A stretch of 64,000 nt of DNA, taken from assembly GCF_010389155.1 (NCBI RefSeq), contig NC_057761.1, positions 48,656,213-48,720,212 on the forward strand, given 5' to 3'. The DNA is from Erigeron canadensis (Eukaryota > Streptophyta > Magnoliopsida > Asterales > Asteraceae). Below are positions 1 through 12,423 of the stretch, one piece after another (within the stretch, counting starts at the first letter, position 1; every line of letters starts with the position of its first letter). The translations under genes and the position numbers were made by a program. Under the pieces are notes generated by a model. It saw only the letters and a program-made list of their open reading frames with translations, was not told the origin of the DNA and searched no databases.

Positions 1-369
1 CTCAGCAGCTCTAATTTCAAGCTGACTAATATACTCTTTCATTTTCTTGTTTTCAAGTTCTTGTTTTTCAATCTGGGCAAGTTCTCTTTTAGCCACCTCA
101 ACTCTTTCTGTAGCTTTATCCAACCCATCTAACAAAGCCCTGTTTTCTTCTTTATTCAACAGTTGGTCTACTCTTTCATCAACTATACCTGAAAGTAAAT
201 TCTTTAACCCCCCAACATTATTATTGTTTTCATTAGTACTGCATTTGATTGTGAATGAATTAATATTATATCTTGATGGTGGTTTAAAGGGGTTGATAAA
301 TTGGGTTTTTGTGGATTGAATTGAAGGGGTTGGAGAATAAATGAGTGTTGGATTTGGTGTGGTTGTCAT
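1..369 (-). CDS. Plastid-type coiled-coil protein, N-terminal exon (partial)
   Basis: The minus strand reads open from an ATG at 369 to the left edge (123 codons, no stop), so only the N-terminus is present. The first ~45 residues are rich in Ser, Thr, Pro and Asn with few acidic residues and end near IKCS, which looks like a chloroplast transit peptide. After residue ~50 the protein becomes strongly charged and heptad-like (GIVDERVDQLLNKEENRALL, then ERVEVAKRELAQIEKQELEN), as in a coiled coil. I do not recognise the family with certainty. Plastid location is inferred from composition only. The start was chosen as the first ATG, with AT-rich non-coding sequence upstream. Confidence 0.6.
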   Translation of the reverse strand, partial: MTTTPNPTLIYSPTPSIQSTKTQFINPFKPPSRYNINSFTIKCSTNENNNNVGGLKNLLSGIVDERVDQLLNKEENRALLDGLDKATERVEVAKRELAQIEKQELENKKMKEYISQLEIRAAE

Positions 370-504
370 CATTCTTTATTGGATATCTTCAAATTTTGCA
401 GCGTCTGCACCACCCTTTGAAATGAGAACTGGAGTAGGTTACAAAAATAGCCCCTCAACTATTCTTTGATTTTCATTCTTCACTTTTATCTGTATTATTA
501 CAGT

Positions 505-920
505 ACCTTATAAAAAAAACCCAAGATCTCAAAATGTGCCTAAAATACCATTCTAAATTATTTAATAATTTAAATTTAAATATTTTTACCTAATGTATTT
601 ACAGTATCCTTAATGAAATAATTTAAAAAATAAAACTATTAATCTTTAAAACAAAACAATCAAATACAATATAATTAAAGAAAACCACTAGCAAGAAGCT
701 AGTGGTAAAAATACAAATTTTAGAAATACAATGAATCCATTAATCCTTAAAATAACTATACTATTTCTTTTAACATCAATTAGTTTTGCATTCGCCACCA
801 TTGCCACCCCCATCGTCGCCCCAACCACCTGTCACCGCCACCGTTGTCGATACCACTGTCACCACTTGTCGCCACCGCCACCCGTCACGCCACCACCCCA
901 TTGTGCGGTCATTTGACTCG
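505..920 (+). mobile_element. Helitron-like non-autonomous element, copy A
   Basis: This AT-rich stretch passes into a CCACCGCCAC-type tail and ends near CCCATTGTGCGGTCA (around 896-911). The same order of blocks, including a TTTAAATAT(T)TnnACCTAAT segment and the CCACC-rich tail, occurs at 41110-41466, where the end contains the hairpin GCGCATTGCGC typical of Helitron 3' ends. Open frames inside are low-complexity and not considered genes. Boundaries are approximate. Confidence 0.45.
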
Positions 921-1312
921 TATATATAAAAAGAAAATTGTTCATTCAGGGCCCGGTAAGGTATATGGGTTTTGCCAAACGAAATTCTAAAGACTTAATT
1001 CAAGTGAACTATATATTTGTATACTTATTATAAAATTCAGCTTATGTGCTTTTGATTTGAAAAGTACAACTTTTCTTATGCATGTTAAATGCAATATTAT
1101 CCGCTGCATTTATGATATGTTTGGTAAAATTAACTGGTAGCTAGTAGCTGTTGACTGGTAACTAAAGTTTTTTAATATATTTTAATGTTTGGCAAAGTAG
1201 ATAAAGCTTCAAATGAAATATGTAAAATGACGGGAATAGACATTAAAAAGATATTGATATCTTTATATATATTCTTTTTCGGTTAATTATACATATATAT
1301 ATATATATATAT
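921..1312. other. Gene-free AT-rich DNA
   Basis: No coding signal is seen. It ends in an (AT)n run at about 1291-1316. Confidence 0.6.
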
Positions 1313-1505
1313 ATATGGGGATGGTAATATAAGGTTGTCGGGTATCTAAGCTTATGTGTAGAACACTCACATACTAATTTTTTAAACCATAAATATCATA
1401 GGGGGCCCAAACATTTATTCATTAAACAATAAATAATATAATATTGGTATATGAGAGGTTTCACACCTAAACTTAGGTGCCGGATAGCCTTATATTCCCT
1501 TTTTC
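1313..1505. mobile_element. MITE, 'GGGGATGGTAATATAAGG' family, copy 1
   Basis: Imperfect terminal inverted repeats of about 55 bases: the left arm reads GGGGATGGTAATATAAGG then TATCTAAGCTTA, and the right arm, reverse-complemented, reads AAGGGAATATAAGGCTATC then CACCTAAGTTTAGG. The centre is AT-rich and contains GGGGGCCCAA. Related copies lie at about 1750-1940, 15161-15356 and (half) 27912-28020. Confidence 0.6.
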
Positions 1506-1749
1506 TTATATATACATATATATATATATATTTTAGGTAAAATAAAACAAATATTAAAGTAAAACAATTAAAACAATATGTTTCCATGCACTGAAGATTA
1601 CTGTGCATCATGAAAATCTTTATGCATAAATTGGTTTGTGAATCTTCGTACATCAATTTAATCATGATCTAAGGGTCAAGATCTTGTCTTATTTGTTTTA
1701 CTTTAACAGTTGTTTTACAATACCCAACCCCTATATATATATATATACA

Positions 1750-1940
1750 TGTAAAGTAAATATATGATTGTTAGATATCTAAACTTAGGTATATAACCTT
1801 CACATATTATTTTTTAAAATATTTATTGAATATATATACATATACACATGATTGACCCCATATTTTTTATGAATTAAAAAATTAAGATGTGAGAAGTTAT
1901 ACACCTACATTTAAATATTTAACCGACACATATTCTCATT
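1750..1940. mobile_element. MITE of the same family, diverged copy 2
   Basis: The core shared with copy 1 (TATCTAAACTTAGG, CTTCACATATTATTTTTTAAA, then GACCCCATATTTTTTATGAATT and an inverted closing arm) is recognisable, but the ends are eroded into AT repeats. Confidence 0.45.
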
Positions 1941-3043
1941 TCTCGTTCATTAATTTGGTTCCTACAAACATATATAAAGTACATGTAAGTGAAAAACACT
2001 AACAGAACTTAAATTTATACATGAATGTAAGAATATAAAATTCATAAGAAACTTCAAATATTACGTACGTGGCTATACGATTTCAATACCTTGTTAAAAA
2101 ATCTGATTTCAAAATCAAATGTTCAAATACATGTGTTGTGTTGGCAATTCGAAGAATTCAGGAGCACATACAAGTTAACATATATCCATATATTCCATTT
2201 TATCCACACAAGAAGGTCATCTAAATAGGAAAAGCTACAAGCTTTTCATAATAGCTCGTAATACTAACGTTGGAGTTAGATGCTTTTTCATCCAACCCAA
2301 AAGCTTGAAGTTAGTTTAACCAAATAACTGAATAAGGCTTATAATTAAATAGGAGTTTTTCTTTAAAAGATTAAAGTTTGGAGCTCCTAAAAGCTCAATA
2401 ACAAACATACCCTTAATATTCTTTTATATAAAAATAACCAATTAAAATAAAACCATAAAAGTATATTAGATATTTTGGATATTCTAAGTTTAAATAATTT
2501 AACAATCCCGAGAAACGTTCGAACTCTAAAGGAAATATAAAGTTAGAGTTTTTTTTTTTTTGAATAAAAAATCTTTTGCTCTAAGATTAGATATTGACAT
2601 ATCAATTCTATGTACAAGGTTTTACTAGCGTTAGTGAATGTACAACCGATTTTACGATTGTCAAACCTCATAGTGATATTTTACTATTTCTTCTAAATCT
2701 AAACAAACCTCTGGTTTGTTCAATTACCAACAAACAATTTTCAATTATTTCCTGAAAGATATACGCGTTAATAATATCTCTTTGCAATCTTCCAAGAAAA
2801 CAAAAACAATAATCATAAAAATATACACAAAATATAATAAAAAAATATACACCCTACCGACACCCTTTGGCTACAATTGTTAACAGGCCCATAGTCTTGG
2901 ATCCCATCTCTCATTAATATATATACACACATACATATACATATATCTTGTCATCCTTTTTCATTTCAAAACATAGATTTTTGTTAAAAGGATCCCCTCT
3001 GCTTTGCTGTGTGGTCTTCACTTTTTCTGTTCACACACACTTT
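1941..3043. other. Gene-free region upstream of the MFS gene
   Basis: No coding signal is seen. It holds AT-rich sequence, poly-A/T runs (for example 2550-2561) and the distal promoter of the gene starting at 3098. Confidence 0.55.
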
Positions 3044-3052
3044 CTATAAATA
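3044..3052 (+). promoter_or_regulatory. Probable TATA box of the MFS gene
   Basis: CTATAAATA lies 46 bases upstream of the ATG at 3098, in a pyrimidine/CA-rich context. This spacing implies a short 5' UTR of roughly 20 bases. Confidence 0.45.
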
Positions 3053-3097
3053 CCCAGATCAAGATCTTGATCATAATTTCAAGATCTTAAGACAAAA

Positions 3098-6000
3098 ATG
3101 GAGCTTTTTTACTTGATAGTGTTTGGTGGTTTAGCCATTGTTGTTGCTACATTGGAGCTTAGCAAGAACAATAAAGATAGAATCAATACTCCTTCTGCTT
3201 TCAATTCTTTCAAGAACAATTACCTCCTTGTTTACTCTCTCATGATGGGTATATTTCTATCTATATCTATCTGTATATATGTATATATTATTTATTTATT
3301 TATTTTTTAATTTATAATTGTGTTGTTGTTTCTTGCACATTGGTGTTAATTTGAGTTGACCCATTTTGGATTTGGTGTTAATGAGGTGATATTGGATCTG
3401 GGTTAATCAAGATTTATGTTATATGCTGATAAAGTCTTGGCCTTTTTTGGATCCAGGGTACTAATATTTGAGATCTTTTGTTTAGTTAAGTGAAATAGTT
3501 GGATTTAGTTTTGGGATCCATAATGTGTAGCTACTCTTTGTCCATTTGTAAGCATAAGACCGACTACAGCCTACCACCCCATACTCTACTCATGGCTGGA
3601 TTGAGTATTGTTAAGTGAAATAGTTGGATTTAGTTTTGGGATCCATAATGTGTAGCTAGTATGTAGATAATTTTGATGTTTTAAACTTAATTGTTACACT
3701 TAGATGAGTGTATTATGCTTGAATTGTCGATGACAAGTTATTGATTCACTAATCAACTTGTTTATTATCTAAGTTTGTTTCAAATATTAGAATTACTTTT
3801 TGATTGAGTAGCTATAAGAATGAGTAAATGAATTACGTGATGTTTTAACAACAAAACACAATGTACTACTATACATTATTCACTGAAGGATGCGAATTTT
3901 GTTTTAGAACCAAATGTACCGTCTCTTACCAACTTATGCAATTTGTTGCATTATATGGTTACCAAAAGCATGAATCAGTAACAAGCGGTAAGTATATCAA
4001 ATTAGATGATGCTAAAGAATTAAGTTGAATTTATCTCTAAAAAGGTGAATCGTACATTGCATTTCTTGCAATTTACTTTTGTGAAATTTCAAACTTGTTT
4101 GTGTTAAAGTTGGACCAATGAAATATCGCTTTTAGCTGTATGCATATTATATAAGTTAGTGTTACATATAATTTTTTGAACTCATTTCATTGTGGTTGTA
4201 GCTGGTGATTGGCTACAGGGGCCATATGTCTATTACCTTTACACCACATATGGTTTCGGGAAAGGAGATATTGGGCAGCTTTTTATTGCTGGCTTTGGAT
4301 CTTCCATGCTGTTTGGGACAATCGTTGGATCCCTAGCTGATAAACAGTAATTTCCCATTTCCCTTCATCCAGTTTCAATAGATTATTTTAAGCTTTAAGT
4401 AGCTACGATTCTTCCAAATTTAATTCAAATTTTGTGGTGCTAAATTCAGTGGTCGGAAAAGAGCTTCAATTACTTACTGCATAACTTATATCTTGAGTTG
4501 CATCACCAAGCATTCACCTCAGTACAAAGTTCTGATGGTGGGACGTATATTGGGAGGAATTGCCACTTCTCTCCTCTTCTCAGCCTTTGAATCATGGCTA
4601 GTTGCTGAACACAACAAGGTAAGTTGTAATATTTTGTTGTGTGTTTCAAAATTTATTAGGTGATATTGAATGATGAATAATCAGAATCAGATCATTTTCA
4701 AGTTGACTTGTTGAAGATAGTCTTTGGATTTATGTTTTGAAATTGATTCTTTGATATTCAATAATAGAGATCAAATAATCAGTGGTATGTTGTTTTGAAA
4801 CTTAAAAATGAGTGTGAAGTGGGAGGAAGAGTCCAGAAATTAATATTTGATTACTATGATTTCTATTCACATTAATCTAATAGTCAGAAGCATAATCTGT
4901 TTATCCAATCAATAAAACTCATTACAATGAACACCCTAGTGACTGGATTTATGTAATATGCTATAAGTAAGATCATATTACTTAGAGAGTTAGAGGAGAA
5001 AAGTGTGCCCAAAGTGTAACTTTAAATTGACATTATATAGATCAGAAACGCTTCTAACTTATCTTATTTTTGATGCATTGTTAGAGAGGTTTTGAGCAAC
5101 AATGGCTATCAATTACGTTCTCCAAGGCAGTATTTCTTGGGAACGGGCTTGTTGCCATTTTGGCTGGTTTATTTGGAAATCTGTTAGTCGGTTCACTAGC
5201 TATGGGACCCGTGGCTCCATTTGATGCAGCTTCCATCTTCCTTGCCATAGGAATGGCTGTTATCATATCATCATGGTCTGAAAACTACGGTGACCCATCA
5301 GAAAGCAAGGATTTAATGACCCAATTCAGGGGAGCTGCTGTGGCAATTGCATCTGGTTATTCTCTCTTTGAATCTTCTTTATAGAGTGGGAAAAGTCCGA
5401 GGGTTGGATGGGTTGCACAATGGGTCAAAATGGGTTTGGGTCAAAACAGGTACTCTTGGTACGGGCCAGGTGTGTCTCTGGCAGACCTGAAACAGTTTCT
5501 GCTATTTTAAATGAATAGTGTGTCAAATGATCATATTTTTTAGGAAGTTTTAGCCATATAAAAGATTTGGACGATATCTGATCTGTTCAACCCATTTGAC
5601 CTATTCGAAATAAAACATAACCTCAATCAACCCATTCATAAGTGAACAGGCCAATATTTATACCTTTATCTCTATCCTAGATTTTCATCTTATATTGTAA
5701 ATTCTTTTGTCAATCAGATGAAAAGATAGCATTATTGGGTGCGATTCAATCCCTATTCGAAGGTTCAATGTACACTTTTGTGTTTTTGTGGACTCCTGCT
5801 CTGAGCCCAAACGGTGAAGACATTCCACATGGTTTCATTTTTTCTATTTTCATGCTGTCCTCCATGTTGGGAAGCTCTTTGGCTTCTAGGCTTCTGGCAC
5901 GTTCATCAATTAAAGTTGAAAGCTACATGCAAGTCGTTTTTGTCATCTCTTCTGCATCTCTCTTGCTTCCTGTTATCACAAGTGTATGTGACATCCTTCC

Positions 6001-6931
6001 TTTTAGGCTTTGTTTGTATATATTAATTAGGTGGCTAATGGGCCTGTTTCACGGGTTGGGAACAAGCTAAATCAGATAATTTCAAATACATGTAAAAAAT
6101 GTGCTGTTTTAATTCACCTTTTTTTTTGTTCCTATATCTAGAGCTTTATAAATTACCAATGTTTTGAATATCATTGAATAGCTATATACTTAGGTCACTT
6201 TGACCTGATTGCACATTCGATATGTTTTCTTTGTAACCAAGTTTCAAAAGCTTACCTCGTTGACCTGTTTTTTTTTTCTCTCTAAATGTGTTAAAGTCGA
6301 TACCTCTAACTACTAATAAGAGTAGCTATGTGGGAGATTAAATATAGTTGACTGACTTTTTTTTCAACAGTTTTTGGTGGCTCCTTCTGCGGAAAAGGGT
6401 GGAAGCATAAAATTTGCAGGATGCATCCAGTTGATCGGATTCTGTGTATTTGAAGCATGTGTTGGTTTATTTTGGCCATCAATAATGAAAATGAGGTCCC
6501 AATACATTCCCGAGGAGTCTAGAAGCACAATTATGAACTTTTTCCGCATACCGCTCAACATTTTTGTATGCATTGTTCTTTACAACGTAAGCTCTCTATC
6601 CCTATACTAAGCGCGCACACACACACTCACTCAAACCTATAATAATTGTTTTTTTCTTTTAAAGGTTGATGCATTCCCAATCACTGTCATGTTCGGAATG
6701 TGCTCTGGTTTCCTCTTCCTTGCATCTATGTTGCAAAGGCGCCTCTTGGGTGTTGCAGAAAGATCAAGTATGTTCTCAACCTCTATATTTGGTTTTAATT
6801 TACGCCATTACTTATTTTGAAACTCAATTTTACTTGGAAAAAACTTGGTTGTTGAGTCGTTTATTTTGTATATTTGATTTTCAGGGCAAGACAAGGTGAG
6901 GGAATTAGAAGCGGAACCACTCACTATTTAA
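3098..6931 (+). CDS. Molybdate-anion transporter-like MFS protein (MFSD5/MOT2 family)
   Basis: Eight exons join in frame to 455 codons plus stop: 3098-3248, 4202-4346, 4450-4618, 5085-5355, 5718-5983, 6371-6586, 6665-6767, 6885-6931. All introns are GT-AG. The protein starts MELFYLIVFGGLAIVVATLE and has alternating hydrophobic membrane segments over its whole length, with the family blocks GDWLQGPYVYYLYTTYGFGK, GRILGGIATSLLFSAFESW, GPVAPFDAAS, SMYTFVFLWTPALSP, CVGLFWPSIMKMRSQYIPEE and MNFFRIPLNIFV. These match the plant members of the family related to human MFSD5 and algal MOT2, proposed to import molybdate. Length is normal for the family. Exon 2 to 3 gives DKH where homologues usually have DKQ. 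Transport substrate is known from the family, not from this sequence. Nothing suggests damage. Confidence 0.9.
3485..3658. repeat. 49-bp perfect direct repeat in MFS intron 1
   Basis: The segment 3485-3533, beginning GTTAAGTGAAATAGTTGG and ending ATGTGTAGCTA, is repeated without a mismatch at 3610-3658, giving a 125-base period. The middle (3534-3609) is single copy. It looks like a recent local duplication. Confidence 0.8.
5396..5717. repeat. TGGGTCA/TGACCCA repeat relic in MFS intron 4
   Basis: The intron holds repeated words such as GGGTCAAAATGGGTTTGGGTC, followed by CAACCCATTTGACC and CAACCCATTCATAAGTGAAC. Similar diffuse sequence recurs at 10960-11420, 32790-32870, 51060-51180 and 59390-59680. 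It is probably an old dispersed repeat. Boundaries and class are unclear. Confidence 0.4.
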
Positions 6932-7430
6932 TATATTAAAGAAACATATGAAGATTTATAAGAAATGGTCAAAGTCGACAAATCATTCTTATTTAAAGGT
7001 GTGTGCAATGTGCAATATATTTCATCTCCTGGGAATCAGATGGTTTCTGAGGTCATAGGTGGTTATGAGGAACGTGAAGATAGAACTAAAAAAGTTCATT
7101 GAGAATAAGGAACTTGTTATACCAATTAAGATAGAGTATTATGAAGTTTTCATAGTTTGGTTGAACATTAACAATGGTTATTCCTAACCTAAAGTGTTTC
7201 TACATTTTGTAATGCTGTTTTTTTGTAGTAGTATTTATCAACATTAATGATGTTCATTAAGAAGCAAACATTTAGTACTTACCTTGTTTGATCTATTTTA
7301 CAACTTATATTACATAATTTGCATGGTAAATTCCTACAATTCATTCTCTTATAAAATATACATGTTCAAAATGGACAAATTGTTATTTTTTTTCTTTCTA
7401 TTTTGCTTATTTTAGCTTAATTTCTTAGGA
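6932..7430. other. 3' flank of the MFS gene
   Basis: Non-coding, probably including the 3' UTR of the gene that ends at 6931. No distinct element is seen. Confidence 0.5.
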
Positions 7431-7905
7431 GCCAAACCGACTCAATACAACAACATTGCATGCGGGGTATGGGCCAAACCGACTTAAATTAATTCTCCTA
7501 AAAATGGACTTAATGAAAAAAACATGGTTTGTTAAACAAACTTCGAATTGAACATTTATAAACGACTTGCTAAACGTTTAGTTTGTATTCACGGGTCTGA
7601 AAGAAAACTCGAACCCAAAATTTAACCCGAAACCAAACCTGGTTGACCAAAACCGATTCGGGTTTTGGAAAACTCGGCGATTTGAAACCCGGTTTCTTTT
7701 TTTCGGATTTTAGGACCGGTCAATATTGGGCCGTTTTTGTTTTTTTGGAAAAAAATTTGAAAAAAGACCAGGTCAATTTTTAACAAAAACTGGTTTCAAA
7801 CCGGTTGGTCAAACCCGGTTTTTAGTCACAGTGACCAAAGTTGGTATGGGTCGGGTTGGCCAAAAACCGATTTTGGGCACGACTACCACAAGGCACAAGG
7901 TGATA
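7431..7905. repeat. AACCG/CGGTT-rich repeat relic
   Basis: Dense AACCG and CGGTTT words (AACCCGAAACCAAACC, ACCGATTCGGGTTTTGG, AAACCGGTTGGTC) resemble the arms of the hAT MITE at 24428-25067, but no clean inverted ends or target duplication could be found. An open frame across it is low-complexity and is not called as a gene. Confidence 0.35.
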
Positions 7906-8553
7906 TCCAAAGAGTCCAAGACGGCAAGACAACCGATCACTACCTCATATTGGTACAAGACCAATGGACCACTTAACAGTGTTTTTTCGTCCTAAACTAT
8001 TTTGATAAAAAGGTTTGTGTACCATCTCCCACCTTCCTTTGTTAGTGGTATTTTATGGTTTTAATCCATACACCTACCAACAAATTTCATGCAACCCCAA
8101 TAATGAGGGGCAAAATATGGTCCAAAAAATGAAAAACTTATAGCAAGACAAATGGATAAATATCCTAATTTAAAAGGGGTCGGCAAAGCAAAAATAAAAA
8201 TAAAATCACAGTTTATAAATCACTAAAAATCCAGTACAACTCATCAAGTCCAAACAAAGAAAACCCGACACTCTCTATTTTCTTTCTTTATCATCACTAC
8301 TCGTATATTATATCATTTTTTCCCCCACAAATTCCATAATTCTTGAAATTCATAATACCCACGTCAGATTTGAAAGTTTCCGTGTAGATTACTATTAACT
8401 AATCAAACAAAAGTCATCATTTTCTTGCCAATTATATACATACATACACACACACAATACTATACCTATATATACAATACAAATACTTATATATACTTGC
8501 AATCACACTTTAGATCCTTATGCTCTTCACTTGCAAGCTTCTTTCTGTTACTG
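7906..8553. other. Promoter-side region of the Yippee gene
   Basis: No coding signal is seen. It contains CT-rich and TATA-like sequence (around 8467-8490) likely to include the promoter and 5' UTR start of the gene at 8964. Confidence 0.4.
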
Positions 8554-8554
8554 G

Positions 8555-8904
8555 GTATCTTTTCTTTGATCCCAATTTAAATCTTTTTTGTGGATTTTTA
8601 AGCCTAATGACATAATTAGTAATTACCCATCTCAGATTTCATGTCTTTGTATAATTAAATTACAAACTTTAGTCAAATATATGTTTTTTTGATCCTAATT
8701 TTAATCTTTTTAATGATTTTTTTAGCTTAATTACATCATTAGTAGATACCCATTTTGTATTTTATGTTTTTATATAATAAAGTTACAAACTTTAGTCAAA
8801 GAAGTGCGTGCAAGTTATGCATCAAGATTTCTTGTTAACATAAATTAAAAAAAGTGATCTTTTTTTGCTTTATTTCTTTCATATCTGACTTGGGTGTATA
8901 ACAG
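8555..8904 (+). other. Probable 5' UTR intron of the Yippee gene
   Basis: A donor (GTATCT after TTACTGG) and an acceptor (TATAACAG before ATTCGAAATTG) bracket a T-rich stretch upstream of the ATG at 8964. Inferred from splice-site pattern only. Confidence 0.4.
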
Positions 8905-8963
8905 ATTCGAAATTGAGAAAGAAGAAAGTTGAGTGAATTTTGTTTTTTGGTGTGTGATCATCA

Positions 8964-10449
8964 ATGGCTGATATGGTTGGACCAAGATTGTATAGTTGTT
9001 GTAATTGTAGAAACCATGTTGCACTTCATGATGATGTCATTTCTAAAGCTTTTCAGGTGAGAAATCTAATTTCAGATTTTTCTTTCCCCAAACTTGATGG
9101 TTGTTAGACTAAGTTTCCTTTTAAGTATTCGATGAAGTTGTTTTTAGTATAGTTCTTGAATTTGTTTATTTGATTGTTCATGTAATTTTATGTAAATAAT
9201 AGGCATTGAATTGTAGTTCCCTTTTGAATGCATATTGGTGGTCTGGTGGATGTTAAAGATGAAAAACTGGTGTTTGGGATTGGTTATTTAAGTGTTTATT
9301 TAAGTACTAGTGGAAAGTTGTGATTAAGATGATAGATATATGGGGTAATATATTAAGCAGAAGATGACTTGTGTGAGTAAAACTGTGCTTTGAGAGCTCA
9401 AGTTGTTATAACAAAAGTTTGAATATATTCACAGTTATAATGTTTATCATCATAGTCTTAGTGATATGAGAATGCATGGAAAGGTTAAGAATATAGCTCC
9501 TAATTTTTTCTATATAAGGAGTGTTTGGATTTACATATTTGGAACAGGTTATCTTATTACTGCAACTTGATGTTGCCATAATCGGTACTTAATGTGTGGA
9601 TAACAAATGCTACTTCTGATTATCTGATTGAGAATTTGAGACAGTAAGTTAGAAGCAACCTGCAGCAAACGTAACAGATAGAAGTTATGACTTATTTACC
9701 ACCTTTTTAGAACTTAAAAATACTTGTATTTTCGTTTCACCAACTGTCTCTACCTTTTGTGTCTTCAGAATTTATTTTTTTTGATCTTTTCATCTACTCG
9801 TTTCTTATATAGTCAGAATAGCCAAACACTTACATCTGATCATATAGTTTTACATCTTCCAAGAAGATAAGCACTTTCAAACCCAATTTTATATAGCACG
9901 TGTTGTTGCAACTGATACTCTGAGTATGATTAGTATCACATAAAATCTTTAAAGCTCTTATCCAGACACTCACTTAAGTTACATATGTATGTCTGTTTAA
10001 GACCCATTTGTAAACAAAAACCATATACTTCCATGGCAATTGGTAGATGGGCTCTTAGTAAAAGGATGATTTTTGATAAAAAGCCTATGCTTAGTTATTA
10101 TGCAATGTGTATGGACTTTTGAAAAGATGCGATTTTTTCTTGTTTTTATACGATCTTTACTATGGAGATATCTGGAACTGGATTATCAATGTAGTTAATT
10201 TTTCATTAAAATTGATTTTAGGGAAGACATGGTAGAGCCTTTTTGTTCTCTCATGCTATGAATGTTTCAATGGGACCTAAAGAAGATAGGAATCTCATGA
10301 CTGGTCTCCACACAGTCGCTGATGTCTACTGCTCTGATTGCCGTGAGGTTTTGGGATGGAAATATGAACGGGCTTACGAGGAAACACAAAAGTACAAAGA
10401 AGGCAAATTCATTCTTGAGAAGTCAAAGATTGTCAAAGAAAATTGGTAG
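8964..10449 (+). CDS. Yippee-like zinc-binding protein
   Basis: Two exons (8964-9056, 10222-10449) separated by one GT-AG intron encode 106 residues, the usual size of a single Yippee domain. The two zinc-binding pairs are visible: C12-x2-C15 (YSCCNC) and C68-x2-C71 (YCSDC). Other family marks are HxDxISKx[32 protein letters not shown] and QKYKEGKF. Yippee proteins are small conserved zinc-fold proteins. Roles in plants are poorly defined, though human YPEL5 belongs to the CTLH ubiquitin ligase. The gene stands alone between repeat-rich flanks and looks intact. Confidence 0.93.
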
Positions 10450-11522
10450 TAACTGTTAGTCATATATAAATATATCCTTTCAGTTATGGCACCTATGAAT
10501 GCAAGTGTATGGAATGTCTATTTAGCGTTCTTCCTATCCAATAATTTCATGTTGATAAAGTGTTCTATTTGTTGGTTTCCCATTCATTGTCGATTCGTCT
10601 GTCACTCTGTCCTGTGGAGCCTGTATTGAAGATAATGGAACTCTGTGAACAGCATTTATTGGGTTTCTTAGGTTTCTTGTTAATCAAATGTTGTAAATAG
10701 TCTTAATGATTTGACAATTGTGATTCTGTATATATGAGTAATGCAACTTGATAAGCTTTTATGTTGCGTTTTACTTGATTCTACATGTTTATTCGGTTTT
10801 TTGTTAACCATAGCTGTTGCAGGGCTGCAGGGGGTCATGAATGCTTCTACAAGTTTTGGGGTGACCCCAAGTACCCAATTGTTTTTAATACAGGATGAAA
10901 ACGTGGAAAGGATTGTGCATATAATAAAGGTGTGGTCTAGCTATATGGTCTAAGATAAGTCATAAGTAGGTAATACGGGTTGGATAATTGGTCAAAATGG
11001 GTTCATGTGAAAGCATACATGTCAGGTTGGCAATATTAGCCACAACACCAACCTAACAAGAATCAAGGGACGGGGGCCTGACACAATATTATGGCAGTCG
11101 GTTTGAGTCAGATGGGTTGACTTGGCATTGATCCGTTTAATCTGAAAGGTATATTAAAAGAAATAAAACATATGTATACCAAAAAGTACCAAGTTGTGTG
11201 AAATAGTGCAGGTTGAATTCGGGTTAAACATGCTGAAAGATAGCTGGATAACCGATTGACCCAACACCCATTTAGTTACGTAGAGTTTTAGGTCGCCTAA
11301 CATGTTAAACATGTTGAGTACAGGCTTAGGGTCCTGCAGAATGCCCCATACGAGATTTATCGAAACTTTCAATCCATTCCACCTGGTTAAGTAGCACGAG
11401 TATATCTGAGTTTATTCCCTTTTGAGGCTAAATGGGTTGAAATTACCCACTCAGAACTCAACATACTTGCATCTACACAACTAGTTTTTTTCATATTTTT
11501 TGAAAGTTAAAATCCATATAGT
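10450..11522. repeat. Gene-free, with TGGGTCA/TGACCC repeat relic (10960-11420)
   Basis: 3' flank of the Yippee gene, then a stretch with words such as GGGTTGGATAATTGGTCAAAATGGG, GATGGGTTGACTTGGC and GATTGACCCAACACCCATTTAG, like the relic at 5396-5717. No coding signal is accepted. Confidence 0.4.
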
Positions 11523-11590
11523 AGTCCAAGATGGCAAGATGCCAAGATGAATACATGGATGAGGAGGTTGTACTAAGTACATCTTGGACT
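11523..11590. repeat. Small inverted repeat
   Basis: AGTCCAAGATG (11523-11533) is perfectly inverted at 11580-11590, with 46 bases between. It could be the core of a short MITE or only a chance hairpin. Confidence 0.35.
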
Positions 11591-12414
11591 CCCTAGTCCC
11601 AACCAAATCATCGAAACTCAAAGTGGCACCACATTTAATTAATTTTTTTTTTTTTTTATCTTTCATCACTAATTTATACTAATTAACATTTCATAAATTA
11701 ATAAATCCCACTAAATAGTTAAATTAAATTAAATATAAATATTACACTTTGTATCTTTTAACTTGAGAAAAGTTTTTTATTTTATTTTTCACCATTTAGT
11801 TAATTAATTTTTTTAAATATATTTATAAGTCTATTAAAATTGCTTACTTCAGAACAATATTACATTAATAAATTACAATAAAAGACAATGACAAAACATA
11901 TTATCGTATTACAACATATATAACATAAACATAAAAAAACATACATGCATTCATATTAAGCACAAGAAGCATACGCAACTTTCATGTGTGATATATACAA
12001 AGCTTCCTTTATCTACTAAACATATACAACAATTTTAACCAGAAAAACACATTATATACAAACGTCTACAACATATACAAACATCCATGACCAAAAAAAC
12101 ACATACTAGCATAACTGACCATAACAAAACATGTAAACCATATGACCAAAATTGCAAACATGCCTGATAAACATATAAGTATCACATCATATGCCGTTCA
12201 ACAAAAAAAAAAATATCACATCATATAGTTACACATAGTGATATAAGCAAATATGAATGTAATCAACAGGTCCAGTAAATTTATATAGGATAAAGATTGC
12301 TAGTCTCAATGTTAAAAAATAAAGTAATGTTAGATAGCTCTAAAAATATATCTAAAAATACACTTATTCCAATTAATTATTAACACATAAATAACGTGTT
12401 TTACCTTTTTAATT
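11591..12414. other. Gene-free AT-rich DNA
   Basis: Nothing recognised on either strand. Confidence 0.55.
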
Positions 12415-12423
12415 TTTTACCAT

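Noticed and set aside
731..916. Small frame with a signal-peptide-like start and Pro/His-rich end
   Set aside because: It lies in the CCACC-rich tail of a Helitron-like element that recurs at 41110-41466 without keeping the frame.
5814..6026. Alternative frame overlapping MFS exon 5
   Set aside because: It is a shadow of the transporter exon, and the frame is not conserved as protein.
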